A stretch of DNA of 64,000 bases from Leptospira koniambonensis (GTDB taxonomy: Bacteria > Spirochaetota > Leptospiria > Leptospirales > Leptospiraceae), in contig NZ_RQFY01000006.1 of assembly GCF_004769555.1 (NCBI RefSeq), forward strand, positions 310,001-374,000. The letters run 5' to 3'. Below are positions 16,446-26,286 of this stretch, piece by piece (within the stretch, counting starts at the first letter, position 1; each line of letters opens with the position of its first letter). The notes beneath the pieces were generated by a model, which saw only the letters and a list, made by a program, of their open reading frames with translations, ran no database searches and had not been told where the DNA came from. Position numbers and translations under genes: made by a program.

Positions 16446-16960
16446 GAAGGTCCTACAAGTGTAAGATCTTCGATCTCTTCATCCGTTTTCCCGTAAAGAG
16501 AAACTACTTCGTTGAAATCGAGCATCATAGAAGGATTCAAGAGTATAACGACTCTGTTTTCCAGTTTTCCGATCCCTCGGATAAAATCCGTTTGAATACT
16601 CGCTCCGAATGCCGGAACAGGATCTACCAATTCGGGAGGAATAGTTGCAACTTCGTTTACGGAATCCACTAAAATACCTGCGATAATATTTTTATCATCA
16701 TTAGGAATTTCTAAAATGATAATGCAGGTTCTTTTAGTTGCTTCTATATCTCGATTCTGAAATAATCTTGCCAGGTCCATTACCGAGACAACGTTTCCTC
16801 TCAGATTAATCACTCCGCTGATAAATTTGGAAGTCCTGGGAACCCTAGTCGGTTCCCGAAATTCCAAAATTTCCCTAACCTTAAGTATCTCCACACCGAA
16901 TTCGTCCTGTCCCAGTCGGAACGTGAGATACTGATTTGCATTAATTTGCATTGCTCTCAT
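16442..16960 (-). CDS. cheW: Chemotaxis coupling protein CheW
   Basis: The 172-residue SH3-like CheW fold is seen in FRLGQDEFGVEILKVREIL, VPRTSKFISGVINLRG and VVSVMDLARLF, then a G-I-VD-VNEV strand. It scaffolds the receptor and CheA into arrays. AAGGAG lies ~8 bases before the ATG. It follows the mcp gene by 12 bp and overlaps cheR. Confidence 0.92.
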   Translation of the reverse strand: MRAMQINANQYLTFRLGQDEFGVEILKVREILEFREPTRVPRTSKFISGVINLRGNVVSVMDLARLFQNRDIEATKRTCIIILEIPNDDKNIIAGILVDSVNEVATIPPELVDPVPAFGASIQTDFIRGIGKLENRVVILLNPSMMLDFNEVVSLYGKTDEEIEDLTLVGPS

Positions 16961-16972
16961 CGGAAAATCTCC

Positions 16973-19384
16973 TTAGAAACGACCGAACTTAGATTCGTCG
17001 AAATTGTGATTTCCGTTTCTATGTTCTCTATGGTTTCCGGAAGATTTACCAGAGTAAGCCGGTTCCATTAAGGAACTAGAATATGTTTCTTCCATTCCGG
17101 TAATTCTGAAATGTTGAACTACTTTTTGCAGACCCTGAGCCTGCGCGGATAATTCTTCCGCCATGCTGGATAACTCTTCCGATGCGGCAGCGTTCTGTTG
17201 GGTGACACGATCCAACTGGCTCATCGCCGTGTTGATCTGTCCAACGCCTTGTTTTTGCTCTCTGCTTGCTGCGGAAACTTCCTTGATCAAATCAGAAATT
17301 TTGGTTATATTCGGAATAATCTCTTCTATCAGACTTCCCGCTTTTTCGGCGATGTTTACCGAATTTTTAGCAAAATGACTGATCTCTCCCGCATAACTTT
17401 GGCTTCTTTCTGCAAGTTTTCGCACTTCGTTGGCTACCACGGCGAAACCCATTCCATGTTCTCCCGCTCTTGCTGCCTCGATAGCTGCATTCAAGGCGAG
17501 GAGGTTGGTTTGGTATGCGATATCTTCGACTGAAGTGATCTTTTCCGCGATATCTTTCATAGCCTGCACTGCGAGACGAACTGCTTCTCCACCTTCATTC
17601 GCATGGTTGACCATGCTGGACGCCATTACTTCCGTTTGTCTGGAATTGTCCGCGTTTTGCTCGATGGTTGCGGTTATTTCTTCCAGAGAAGCGCTTGTTT
17701 CCTCTACGTTAGCCGATTGCTCCGTAGCCCCTTGACTCATAGTTAATGAAGTTGCACTTACTTCTTCTGAAGCACTTGCAAAAGAAGAAGCTGCTTTGCC
17801 CACTTCGGATATACTTCTGGAAAGTTTTTCGATAGTGCTATTTACAGAATCTCTTAGTTCTCCCAGTTTACCTTTGTAATTTCCTTTTACGAATTGGGTT
17901 AGATCCCCTTGTTCTAAGGAAGATTGGATTTCCATAACCTCGTTGATTGGACTTACGATCGCTTCTAAAGTAGCATTCACTCCTTCAATGATACGTTTGA
18001 AATCTCCCTTATGTTTACTTGCATCCGCTCTAGTATCTAATTTTCCTAATACTGCAGCTTCTGCTAATGCGTTCGCATCTTCTATCAGACCCTTGATATT
18101 GGATCTTACCTGGTCGATTGCTTCGTTAATGAATCTTTTTTTACCTGGAAGTTTTTCGATGTCGGCGTCCATATTTCCTTCGCCGAATTGTTTGAAACAT
18201 TCCATTGCCTTTTTCTTAACTGCGATATGGGAGAATACCATATCGTTGATGCCATCGGACATTGTTTTGAAAGCGCCCTTAAATTTAGAGCTATCTATTT
18301 TAACATCGATATCTCCTGCCTCATGCTCTTGGGACATTTTGGACATTTCTTGGATGAGACCTTTTATATTTCCTCTTACCTGATCGATTGTTTCGTTGAT
18401 GAATTGTTTCTTACCTGGAAGTTTTTCAATATCGGCGTCCATATTTCCCTCGCCGAATTGTCTGAAACATTCCATTGCCTTCTTCTTAACTGCGATATGG
18501 GAGAATACCATATCGTTGATGCCGTCGGACATTGTTTTGAAAGCTCCTTTGAACTTAGAGCTATCCATTTTAACATCGATATCTCCTGCCTCATGCTCTT
18601 GAGACATTTTGGACATTTCGAGCATAAGTTCCTTTAAAGAAGATTGCAGGACAGACAAGTGTAATAGAAGACCGTTTTGATCCAAGCGGTCCATATCGAT
18701 CTCGCTTGATAGATCTCCTGATGAGATTTTTTTAGCAATTTTGGCTAAGAGAGAGTAGTCGCCACCCAATTGTTGTCGGATCTGAACATTGATTCTCCAG
18801 ATTAAGATAGCAAATAACGTAATAACCCCTAAGGAAAGGGAAACGATCAGGATAGAAGTGGTAAATATAGATGTTACGGTTGTTTCGGACTTTCTTTTGT
18901 TTGATTCCGCAATGTATTCCGAGATTTCTTTTGTCGCCGATAAGAATCGATTCGCAGCTATTTCTTCTCTCGCTCTAAATTCTTTCTCTTCCAAGCCATT
19001 CGGGTTTTCCAGAAGTATTCCGCTCGCAAAGGTTTGTAAATATTCTTCGGAAACAAATCTCGCGGAGGAGATTAATTCCTCTTCTTTCTTCTCAGAAAAT
19101 AGATCCAAACTTTTGGAAAATAATGAGGAGAGACCTTCTTGGTTTTTCTGAATTTTGGATACGATCTCTTGCTTACGAGTTTGATCCGTATTGAAATAAT
19201 TCTCAAAGACCAAGGACCTTAGATTCGAAAAGTGTGTGGAGGCCTTTTCGATATTTACGGAAAGAGGGGAATCGCCCCCTGCCTTTTGGATCCGGTCCAT
19301 TTGGTAGATAGACAAACCATCTATAATCCCAAGACCAGCCAATCCTATTATAAACATTGTAAGTAATTTCTGTGCTACGCTCAT
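16973..19384 (-). CDS. Methyl-accepting chemotaxis protein with poly-HAMP signalling stalk
   Basis: ATG 19384 is the start: GGAGGAAGAAA precedes it, while the TTG at 19414 has no site. The 803-residue product has TM1 at ~7-27, a short periplasmic domain of ~140 residues rich in charged helices, and TM2 at ~170-197. A chain of HAMP-like modules spans ~200-540, including an almost exact 90-residue tandem duplication (residues 257-346 and 347-436). The signalling tip contains [23 protein letters not shown]. Glu/Gln-rich helices flank it as likely methylation sites. The extreme C-terminus is a flexible Gly/Asn/His linker ending KFGRF, which fits the x-aromatic-x-x-aromatic docking motif for CheR. 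The ligand is unknown. Confidence 0.92.
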   Translation of the reverse strand: MSVAQKLLTMFIIGLAGLGIIDGLSIYQMDRIQKAGGDSPLSVNIEKASTHFSNLRSLVFENYFNTDQTRKQEIVSKIQKNQEGLSSLFSKSLDLFSEKKEEELISSARFVSEEYLQTFASGILLENPNGLEEKEFRAREEIAANRFLSATKEISEYIAESNKRKSETTVTSIFTTSILIVSLSLGVITLFAILIWRINVQIRQQLGGDYSLLAKIAKKISSGDLSSEIDMDRLDQNGLLLHLSVLQSSLKELMLEMSKMSQEHEAGDIDVKMDSSKFKGAFKTMSDGINDMVFSHIAVKKKAMECFRQFGEGNMDADIEKLPGKKQFINETIDQVRGNIKGLIQEMSKMSQEHEAGDIDVKIDSSKFKGAFKTMSDGINDMVFSHIAVKKKAMECFKQFGEGNMDADIEKLPGKKRFINEAIDQVRSNIKGLIEDANALAEAAVLGKLDTRADASKHKGDFKRIIEGVNATLEAIVSPINEVMEIQSSLEQGDLTQFVKGNYKGKLGELRDSVNSTIEKLSRSISEVGKAASSFASASEEVSATSLTMSQGATEQSANVEETSASLEEITATIEQNADNSRQTEVMASSMVNHANEGGEAVRLAVQAMKDIAEKITSVEDIAYQTNLLALNAAIEAARAGEHGMGFAVVANEVRKLAERSQSYAGEISHFAKNSVNIAEKAGSLIEEIIPNITKISDLIKEVSAASREQKQGVGQINTAMSQLDRVTQQNAAASEELSSMAEELSAQAQGLQKVVQHFRITGMEETYSSSLMEPAYSGKSSGNHREHRNGNHNFDESKFGRF
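18077..18616 (-). repeat. 270-bp tandem duplication inside the mcp gene
   Basis: Two head-to-tail 270-bp units (18347-18616 and 18077-18346) encode [16 protein letters not shown]... and differ at only a handful of residues (for example M/I in DVKMDSS, R/K in ECFRQF, Q/R in GKKQF). The in-frame period of exactly 90 residues adds a complete HAMP pair, so the copy number could change without breaking the protein. Confidence 0.9.
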
Positions 19385-19416
19385 TTTCTTCCTCCAACTC
19401 CCGAGGGGAGCCAATA

Positions 19417-21420
19417 TTATTTATAGGCCCTCGAGAGGGTCGTGATTTGCTGATTCAAATTTGTATTTAATGTTTCTTCGTTATCCATCCTTACCCTGGA
19501 AAGTAAGGCTGTTGTATCTATGATCATTGCGACGGAGCCGTCGCCCATCAGAGCGAATCCACTGACGCCTTGGGTATCTTTAAAAAAACCGCCTAACGGT
19601 TTAATAACGGAATGAATCCTTCCTAACAATTCGTTGACGATCAGTCCTGCTTGAAGATTTCCAGAACTTACAACTACAAGATTTCTTCTTCCTTCCTCTT
19701 TAGGTTCACCGAACCAATCGTTCATATCAACATAAGGTATAATTTTATCCCGTACTTTTATATAATTCTGTTCTCCCACTAAGAACTCCTGCGGATGGAA
19801 TTCCATACACTCCTTCACCATATCTAAAGGGATTGCATATTGGTTTTTGCCGATCCTCAAAAGGAATCCGTCTATATTTGTAAGTGTAAGCGGCAGAAAG
19901 ATCTTAAACCTGGTTCCTTTTCCTTTTTCGGAACTGAGCTCTATTCTTCCTCTTAAAGACTCTACATTCTTTTTTACTACGTCGAGCCCGACCCCTCTTC
20001 CGGAGAGTTCAGTTACGCTTGCTGCGGTAGAAAAGCCTGGTTCGAATAATAAGGAATAAATCTGATCTTCTTTGATCGCATCGCCTTCTTTATATAAACC
20101 TTTTTCTTTGGCTCTGCGTAAAACTACTTCCGGATCTATTCCTTTCCCATCGTCGGAAATCATTATGAGGATCTCTCCAGCTTTGTAGGAAGCTTCCAAT
20201 ACGATCAATGCTTCGGGATTTTTTCCTAATGAGATCCTTTCTTCTTCCGAGGATTCGATCCCGTGGTCTATAGAATTACGGACCATATGAGTGAGAGGAT
20301 CAATCAGGTTATCTATTAAATTTTTATCAAGTTCTGTTTCTCCGCCTCTAATTTCTAGTCTAACGGATTTTCCGATTTGTTTTCCTAATTCGAATACGAC
20401 CCTGGAATATCTGCTAAATAAGGTTTGAACAGGAACCATTCTAAGTTTTAAACTGTTGGAACGTATTTCTTCCAAAAGACGAGACATGCGGTGCGTGAGT
20501 TCTTCTAAAAATTCATCCTTTGAATGTAAGGCGATTTGTTGCAAAGCAGAAGAGATCACTACAACTTCTCCCACTTGATCTACCACTAAGTCTAATTTAT
20601 CCGCGTCTACTCGGATACTTCTGGAAGAAGAAGATCTATTCTTGGAATTTCCGTTAGATCTTTCCTGAGATTCACTTTTGTCCGTTTTCGTTTCGGAAAG
20701 ATCGAAAGGTTCTATTCCGATCTCGATATCCAAGCCTGCGAATTCGAAGGACTCTTGGATCTCTTTTTGAGTGAGTTCGGAATGATAAACGACTTCTATG
20801 TCTAAAAAACATTCGGAAGGTTCTATCTCGGTAAATTTAGGGATTCTAGTTTCATTTAATCGGATCTGCGATAGTTTTCCTTTTTCGGAAAGATATCTAA
20901 GGAACGGATAAGGATCCAGACCGTTTACAAACAAATTTCTGCCGCAAGAGATAGAAAGTTTCCAAGTTTGGGAGCCATTTGTATCCGGAGTTTTATTCGA
21001 AAGTTTAATTTCAGGAAGTAAAGAACCAGGAGATTGTTTTGAAAGATTGAAAATCAAATTTTCTCCTTCCTTCAAAATTTCCTCATTTTCGAATTCTCCC
21101 GCCTCGAATGTTTCCAAGCGAAGAAGTAAATGGTCTTTACATTGAAGCACGATCTGAATCAGATCGCCGGAAGGTTCAAGACTACCTGATCGGACTTTGT
21201 CTAAGGTCTCTTCCAAAAAGTGTACAAAATCAGAAATTTTAGAAAAATCGTACATTCCCGCTGTACCTTTGATTGTGTGAACCGATCTAAATAGGGAATT
21301 TAAAAGTTCCTTTTCTCGATTTCCTTCACCGATACTTACTAAATCCCTTTCTAAGGATTCGAGCATATCTTTGGTCTCGGAAATAAAATCCGCAAAGCCT
21401 GGTTTTTCGCGAGGATCCAT
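19417..21420 (-). CDS. cheA: Chemotaxis histidine kinase CheA
   Basis: The 667-residue product has the P1 Hpt domain with phospho-His 48 in [13 protein letters not shown] second N-terminal segment begins TWKLSISC and includes [12 protein letters not shown]. After a Ser/Asn-rich linker come the P3 dimerisation helices ([16 protein letters not shown]). The P4 kinase domain has [20 protein letters not shown] and GRGVGLDVV, and the P5 CheW-like domain has [14 protein letters not shown]. All kinase boxes are intact. Receptor-controlled phosphotransfer goes to CheY and CheB. It lies 32 bp upstream of the mcp start and 2 bp after the STAS gene. Confidence 0.94.
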   Translation of the reverse strand: MDPREKPGFADFISETKDMLESLERDLVSIGEGNREKELLNSLFRSVHTIKGTAGMYDFSKISDFVHFLEETLDKVRSGSLEPSGDLIQIVLQCKDHLLLRLETFEAGEFENEEILKEGENLIFNLSKQSPGSLLPEIKLSNKTPDTNGSQTWKLSISCGRNLFVNGLDPYPFLRYLSEKGKLSQIRLNETRIPKFTEIEPSECFLDIEVVYHSELTQKEIQESFEFAGLDIEIGIEPFDLSETKTDKSESQERSNGNSKNRSSSSRSIRVDADKLDLVVDQVGEVVVISSALQQIALHSKDEFLEELTHRMSRLLEEIRSNSLKLRMVPVQTLFSRYSRVVFELGKQIGKSVRLEIRGGETELDKNLIDNLIDPLTHMVRNSIDHGIESSEEERISLGKNPEALIVLEASYKAGEILIMISDDGKGIDPEVVLRRAKEKGLYKEGDAIKEDQIYSLLFEPGFSTAASVTELSGRGVGLDVVKKNVESLRGRIELSSEKGKGTRFKIFLPLTLTNIDGFLLRIGKNQYAIPLDMVKECMEFHPQEFLVGEQNYIKVRDKIIPYVDMNDWFGEPKEEGRRNLVVVSSGNLQAGLIVNELLGRIHSVIKPLGGFFKDTQGVSGFALMGDGSVAMIIDTTALLSRVRMDNEETLNTNLNQQITTLSRAYK

Positions 21421-21422
21421 TT

Positions 21423-21722
21423 CTATTCCTTCGATGTCGTTTCTGGAATGTGGTTTAGTAGAAAATCTTTATTATAAAATTTTACTATTCTCTCTACGGA
21501 TTCGGATGAGGATACTACAGCGAGTTTGTTCCCTTTGGATTCCAATTCCTTTTGGATAGAGAGCAAAAACTGCAAGGAAGAAGTATCGAACTCGGTAATT
21601 TCGGAAAGATCCAGACTTAGATCCGAATCAGTGTAAGGAAGAAGTTTTGACCGTATCGATTCTAATTTACGAGCCTTCAGTTCTCCTTTTATTTTGATTT
21701 TATTCTTACGATTGGTATCCAT
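21423..21722 (-). CDS. STAS-domain protein in the chemotaxis operon
   Basis: The 99-residue single STAS domain has the marker ITEFDTSSLQFLLSI, where the Asp and the following Thr/Ser match the nucleotide/phosphorylation loop of anti-sigma-factor antagonists. Such proteins often act as switches bound by a kinase or phosphatase; in che operons their task is not well defined. It lies between cheY (24 bp) and cheA (2 bp), so it is expressed with the array proteins. Confidence 0.8.
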   Translation of the reverse strand: MDTNRKNKIKIKGELKARKLESIRSKLLPYTDSDLSLDLSEITEFDTSSLQFLLSIQKELESKGNKLAVVSSSESVERIVKFYNKDFLLNHIPETTSKE

Positions 21723-21746
21723 AGTGGTAAACCGGAATTATATTGA

Positions 21747-22109
21747 TTAAACCACTAATCTGGAGACGGAACTGAGAAGTTGATCCATGCTAAAAGGTTT
21801 TGTAATCCAAGCGCGAATACCTTGTGCGACTAACTTGTCCTTCATTGCGGTTTGGGATTCCGTGGTTAACATTACGATGGGAAGAAATTGATAATTGCCG
21901 GAAGATTTAACCTTCTCCACGAATTCCACTCCATCCATAATAGGCATATTTACATCGCAAACTACTAATTTAAGATCCGGACTTAATAGTTCTAAACCTT
22001 GCGCTCCATTCTCCGCTTCTAATACTTCGTATCCTTTGGATTCAAGAGTTACTTTCACTAGTTTTCGTTGAGCAGGAGAATCGTCTACGATCAGAATTTT
22101 CTTGGACAT
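21747..22109 (-). CDS. cheY: Chemotaxis response regulator CheY
   Basis: The 120-residue single receiver domain has an acidic pair in VDDSPAQR, phospho-Asp 52 in VVCDVNMPIMDG, Thr in MLTTESQ and Lys in ITKPFS. No output domain is fused, so it would work by binding the flagellar switch or another target. AAGGA lies 9 bases before the ATG. It is the first gene of the seven-gene operon; the promoter should lie in the 22110-22737 gap. Confidence 0.9.
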   Translation of the reverse strand: MSKKILIVDDSPAQRKLVKVTLESKGYEVLEAENGAQGLELLSPDLKLVVCDVNMPIMDGVEFVEKVKSSGNYQFLPIVMLTTESQTAMKDKLVAQGIRAWITKPFSMDQLLSSVSRLVV

Positions 22110-22737
22110 ATAGCATATTCCTTTTTGTTAAACCTCATTCGATATCAGGTTAAGAGATCGAATAAGATATTCTTTATATATTTTTATAGAATCCGAATTT
22201 TATTTCGAATGAGAAAGGAGTTATTCGCTAAAGTTGTAGATGAATAATAATGCTAACGTTAACAGTTAATTTAATTATTAAAGTAGATTAGCTTTCAACT
22301 TTCCTGAAGAAATAGGACGAAGGAAGAAAAAGAATCATTCAATAAATTTATTTTATTTATTAACAAAGATAGTTTTTGAAAAATTGATATTTGATAACAC
22401 ATTCTAATTTTTGTTCTTCAAGATTTATTGATTAGATTAACACATTAATGATTCTTAATGCGTCATTTGATATTGAATGCATGGCAATTAAGTCAAAATA
22501 TACATATCATTCCGGAAATTTATTGAATAAAGGATATTTCCCCCTTTCGATAGGATCATTTACTACCTAATTTAGGGGAGAGAAGTTAGGCGTGTTTCGA
22601 ATGCGTTAGTCATTTCTGAATATCAAAACTTGTTCTAAGAGTGGTAATTTAGTTTGGCTTCAAATTATTGGCCAAATTTTGCCGATTTATCGCAGATTCG
22701 GGTTTTAGGCCTTCCGGACAGTCCAGGAAGTGCTTTA
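22110..22737. other. AT-rich gene-free region upstream of the che operon
   Basis: No open frame of note is seen on either strand and no RNA gene is recognised. It must contain the che promoter, since cheY is the first gene on the minus strand. A small palindrome, taacgtta, occurs near 22253. I cannot assign -35/-10 boxes with confidence. Confidence 0.5.
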
Positions 22738-22797
22738 CTAAATTGAGCGATCGTAGCCGCCTTTCAAATATTGGATCAGATTTGTAGTTTCAAACAT
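22738..22797 (-). pseudogene. 5' remnant of an araC-type regulator gene
   Basis: On the complement, ATG 22797 reads MFETTNLIQYLK and then, after one inserted base, the same AATIAQ seen in the intact regulator (MFETSDLIHYLKAATIAQ at 13150). The DNA agrees over about 60 bases and then stops matching. The ATG overlaps the stop of the 22797-24065 gene as TGATG, so the lost regulator was once translationally coupled to it. Confidence 0.75.
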
Positions 22798-24065
22798 CAA
22801 TCTACGATAGGCAGTGAAACTGTGGCGAGTACCACTTCAGCAGGTTTTTCTCCGAGAGAATGATCGATAACATTATGTATAGAGAAAATCCCGCCGTGTT
22901 TTTTTATCACGAAGTCCACGATCGTCAATCCTAAGCCTGTAAAATATTCCTCGTCTTCCAATTCTTCATCCACAAAACCTGCGAGTCGATAGAATGGTTG
23001 TTTGACTAGTAGCTCCTTGTTTTTAGGAATTCCAGGAATCGATTGTGGATCGAATTCGTTTTTCAGATTGATATTTAAATACCCTCCTGATGCGGAGATG
23101 TATATATTTATGACTGAATTATTGGAAGAATATTTCAAAGCATTAATCAATAGTTCTGTAAATATCCGGCTGAGTGAATCTGGGTCTGCATCTATATCGT
23201 ATCCGCTAGTAGGAAAGGAAATTTGCGGGATTAATACATTCTTCTTTTTACTATATTGTTGGTTAGAATTTTCCAATTTTAATCTAGATTTTTCCAATAA
23301 ATCATATATCTGGCCGCTGTTCGTTTTTTGAAAAGAATCTTGAAAGTTTTTGTTGAGTATCTCTAAACTTTTTTCGAGAGAGCGAAGTCCTTTTTTAGTA
23401 TAATATATATTCTCAAAAAGTAATTCTACTACATCGGAGGAGAAGTTATAACTTGATTCTTCCTTTTTAGCGCTTGCTTGTAGTATTTCTACAATGCTTA
23501 CAATTGCTCCGAATCCTCCTCCGCTAAAAAAACTTTGTTTTAGATTATTTAGTGTACTCTTGGAAAGATCTATATTTTTTTCTAAGTCAGTAAGCCAGGA
23601 TTGTTTGTAAAGGATCCAATTTAGTTGAGCCTTCAGACGCTCTTCATTTTCCTGAATTAGGATCCTTTCGCTTTCTTTCAGACGTATAAATTCCGAAATC
23701 CTATCTAATATTTGGTATAATCTTTCTCTATCGATCGGTTTGATAATATAATCAAATATTCCTAATTTCATTACTTTGATGATAATTTCAGGAACGTCAT
23801 TTCCTGAAATTACAATGAATAGGGACTCAGGCTTCTTTTCTTTTATCTTTTTGATAAAATCGAATCCGTTCATGACGGGCATTTCCAGATCCACTAAATA
23901 AAGGGAATATTCCTTTATTTCTGCCATCTCGCATGCGACTTTTCCGTCTGGGGCAGTATCTGCATCTACGCCGAAACTTTTGGCTAATCTTGCGATGAGA
24001 TCTCGAGTTTCTCTTTGGTCTTCTACTATTAAGATTGGGTTATGTAGGTTTAATCTGAATATCAT
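22797..24065 (-). CDS. Receiver domain plus GHKL ATPase, hybrid histidine-kinase-like, lacking an H-box
   Basis: The 422-residue product has an N-terminal receiver (IVEDQRETRD, phospho-Asp 59 in LVDLEMPVMNG, IKPIDRER). A coiled linker follows, then a HATPase_c domain with FTELLINALKYSSNNS and LGLTIVDFVIKKHGG. Between the receiver and the ATPase (about residues 115-300) there is not a single histidine. The H-box position reads SFFSGGGFGAIVSI, parallel to the paralogue at 13268. It may bind ATP or partners and relay a signal to another protein. No Shine-Dalgarno site precedes the ATG; a palindrome lies directly upstream. Confidence 0.75.
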   Translation of the reverse strand: MIFRLNLHNPILIVEDQRETRDLIARLAKSFGVDADTAPDGKVACEMAEIKEYSLYLVDLEMPVMNGFDFIKKIKEKKPESLFIVISGNDVPEIIIKVMKLGIFDYIIKPIDRERLYQILDRISEFIRLKESERILIQENEERLKAQLNWILYKQSWLTDLEKNIDLSKSTLNNLKQSFFSGGGFGAIVSIVEILQASAKKEESSYNFSSDVVELLFENIYYTKKGLRSLEKSLEILNKNFQDSFQKTNSGQIYDLLEKSRLKLENSNQQYSKKKNVLIPQISFPTSGYDIDADPDSLSRIFTELLINALKYSSNNSVINIYISASGGYLNINLKNEFDPQSIPGIPKNKELLVKQPFYRLAGFVDEELEDEEYFTGLGLTIVDFVIKKHGGIFSIHNVIDHSLGEKPAEVVLATVSLPIVD

Positions 24066-24067
24066 TA

Positions 24068-24088
24068 TTAAAACAGAGCGTGTTTTAA
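24068..24088. promoter_or_regulatory. Perfect palindrome just upstream of the receiver-GHKL gene
   Basis: ttaaaaca-gagcg-tgttttaa is an 8+8-bp inverted repeat with a 5-bp centre, ending 3 bp before the start codon at 24065. It could be an operator, or an RNA hairpin that covers the start region. No ribosome-binding site is present between it and the ATG. Confidence 0.45.
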
Positions 24089-24559
24089 ATATTTTGCATA
24101 TAGAAAGGTTCTAAAATATGAACTTTAAGTTTTCGTTATGCAGAACCAATTGCAATGAATTTGGATAACTTTGTAAAGATGAAAAAGTAAAACATTTTTT
24201 TTAAATCATGGATGATTAATGGACAATAATTTGTGTAATGCGTTATCCGCTTGTTTGAAAACAAATCTATCGAGAAAAAAATACAGATATAGATTCTTTT
24301 CCCCTACCAATATCCTTTCCACTTACTGGTTGCCAAAACGGCATAAATGAACATTACATTTAGATTTAGTAGAGAATTTTCAATATTAAAATTGTCCAAG
24401 CTTATATATTTAGAAAGATAATGATTATAAATCGTATTAAAATCTATAAAGGCCTGCCTTAGGTCTATCTATATAGGGAATCTTTAATTGTATTAACTGT
24501 GCTGATTGGATGGGAGTTAAATTTATAGATTAGATTTGTTTTGAACTTGGAGGTTTATC
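24089..24559. other. AT-rich divergent intergenic region
   Basis: It separates the minus-strand receiver-GHKL gene and the plus-strand transporter and must hold both promoters. No coding remnant, RNA gene or riboswitch was recognised. ggagg is visible 7-8 bases before ATG 24560. Confidence 0.5.
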
Positions 24560-25525
24560 ATGGACCCAAAACTTCTCTTGGAAAATTTACTCAATCCTCC
24601 TGTTTTATTTTTCTTCCTGGGAATTCTTGCGGTATTGCTTAAATCCGGATTAGAAATGCCAGATACTTTATCCAAATTTTTTGGAATGTATTTGATGTTT
24701 GCCATCGGCTTTAAGGGTGGATTTGAATTGGCAGAAGCCAAATTTACCTCTGCAAACTTATTTACTTTGATTGCCTGTAGCGGAATGGCTTTACTCGTGC
24801 CAATCTATACTTTCTTCATCCTTAGATTAAAATTAGATGTACATAATGCAGCAGCTATAGCTGCAACTTACGGTTCAGTAAGTGCAGGGACATTTGTCAC
24901 TGCTCACGCATTCTTGAATAATCTACATTTGGAATTTGATGGATTCTTGGTGGCCGGTCTCGCTCTCATGGAATCTCCAGCGATCATTATAGGAGTTGCA
25001 ATCGATCGTATTGCGAAAAAGAATTTGGGTGGAGAGTTTTCCTGGAAAGAACTTCTGAGAGAAGCTTTCTTAGGAGGATCCATTTTTCTTTTAATCGGTT
25101 CTTTGATTATAGGTATGTTGACTGGCGAAAGCGGCTGGAACGCGGAAAAACCTTTTGCTGATGCTCTTTTTAAAGGAATGCTTTCCTTCTTTCTTTTGGA
25201 CATGGGCTTGGTCGCAGCAAAAAAACTGAAGGATTTGAAAACTGCAGGTGCTTTTTTAGTGATCTTTGCGATCTTAGTTCCTTTGGTCAACGCCTCCATT
25301 GGATTAGGCCTTGCTAAACTGATCGGTATGACTGGTCCGGATGCGTTCATGTTCATGATACTTTGTGCTTCAGCTTCTTATATTGCTGTTGGTGCAGCGA
25401 TGAGAACTTCTGTCCCTGAAGCAAATCCAAGTTTGTATCTACCGATGTCTCTCGCAGTTACATTTCCCTTTAATGTAATTATTGGAATTCCTTTATACTG
25501 GTTTGCAGTCCAACACTACTTGTAA
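24560..25525 (+). CDS. SbtA-type sodium-dependent bicarbonate transporter permease
   Basis: The 321-residue product has about ten membrane segments and the family features: NPPVLFFFLGILAVLLKS at the N-terminus, FAIGFKGGFELA, ATYGSVSAGTFVTA, LALMESPAIIIG and ASASYIAVGAAMRTSVPEA. Members bring in bicarbonate with Na+ (family knowledge). The substrate in this heterotroph could be bicarbonate for carboxylases or another small anion. No PII-like SbtB partner gene is adjacent. Good ggagg site. Confidence 0.82.
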   Translation: MDPKLLLENLLNPPVLFFFLGILAVLLKSGLEMPDTLSKFFGMYLMFAIGFKGGFELAEAKFTSANLFTLIACSGMALLVPIYTFFILRLKLDVHNAAAIAATYGSVSAGTFVTAHAFLNNLHLEFDGFLVAGLALMESPAIIIGVAIDRIAKKNLGGEFSWKELLREAFLGGSIFLLIGSLIIGMLTGESGWNAEKPFADALFKGMLSFFLLDMGLVAAKKLKDLKTAGAFLVIFAILVPLVNASIGLGLAKLIGMTGPDAFMFMILCASASYIAVGAAMRTSVPEANPSLYLPMSLAVTFPFNVIIGIPLYWFAVQHYL

Positions 25526-25607
25526 GTGATTTATATAAGATTCCTTCTTTACAAAAAAGAATATTGAATTAAAACTCCACGGGATTTATATCCGAGGAGA
25601 GAATGGA

Positions 25608-25994
25608 ATGATATTAGCAGTAAGAATTTTAGCAGCTATTGTCGGCTTATTGCATGTATGGATCTTCATAATGGAAAGTGTATTATGGATGCGTCCTCGT
25701 ATCCACAGAAGATTTGGAGTGACTGATACAAAATTAGCAGAAGCAATGAAAGGTGTCTTTTTGAACCAAGGATTCTATAATCTATTTCTTGCTATCGGTG
25801 CATTGTACGGAGCCATCTTTTTCGAGATGCATTCATGTCATGCTCCTGCGATCTTAGCATTCTCTTGTCTTTCCGTTTTTGGGGCAGGGCTTGTATTATT
25901 AGTTTCTAAACCTGCGATGGCAAGGGCTGCGATTATCCAAGGACTACCTCCTTTGATTGCAGTTATTTTATATTTTATTTCCATGAACGAATAA
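25608..25994 (+). CDS. DUF1304-type small membrane protein
   Basis: The 128-residue product has four membrane helices. LLHVWIFIMESVLWMRPR and FLNQGFYNLFLAIGALYG match the conserved core of the DUF1304 family, whose biochemical role is unknown. gaggag lies ~9 bases before ATG 25608. It is 82 bp after the SbtA gene and may share its transcript. Confidence 0.75.
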   Translation: MILAVRILAAIVGLLHVWIFIMESVLWMRPRIHRRFGVTDTKLAEAMKGVFLNQGFYNLFLAIGALYGAIFFEMHSCHAPAILAFSCLSVFGAGLVLLVSKPAMARAAIIQGLPPLIAVILYFISMNE

Positions 25995-26008
25995 AATTTG
26001 AATATATT

Positions 26009-26052
26009 CGCCCGGAAAGTTTTAAGGAAGTTCTTAGGATTTTTTCGGGCGT
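26009..26052 (+). terminator. Weak hairpin after the DUF1304 gene
   Basis: cgcccg pairs with cgggcg across a ~30-base loop flanked by aaa/ttttt. No U-run follows, so it is only a candidate terminator, placed 15 bp after the stop. Confidence 0.3.
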
Positions 26053-26286
26053 AACAATTACTAAGACACACAGTTGTAATCTATCTTTCAAAAATTTACT
26101 TGTGAGAATTGTTTAAAATCGGACTCTTAAGCTAACGTTCGCAAGTTGAAAAATAAAAAGCTCGCATCCGAAAATCCCGAACATCGTTCTTTAATCCTGC
26201 TTCGTTAAGCCTAAGGTCGGTTTTGATCTTATTGGATATAAGAACATGTAGATTTGAAATCAAATTTTCAATCCAAGGAATACCCG

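Noticed and set aside
17163..19151. Several plus-strand frames of 70-150 codons opposite the mcp gene
   Set aside because: They lie wholly inside the coding region of the receptor, follow its repeat structure and have no start signals. They are shadows of a biased coding strand.
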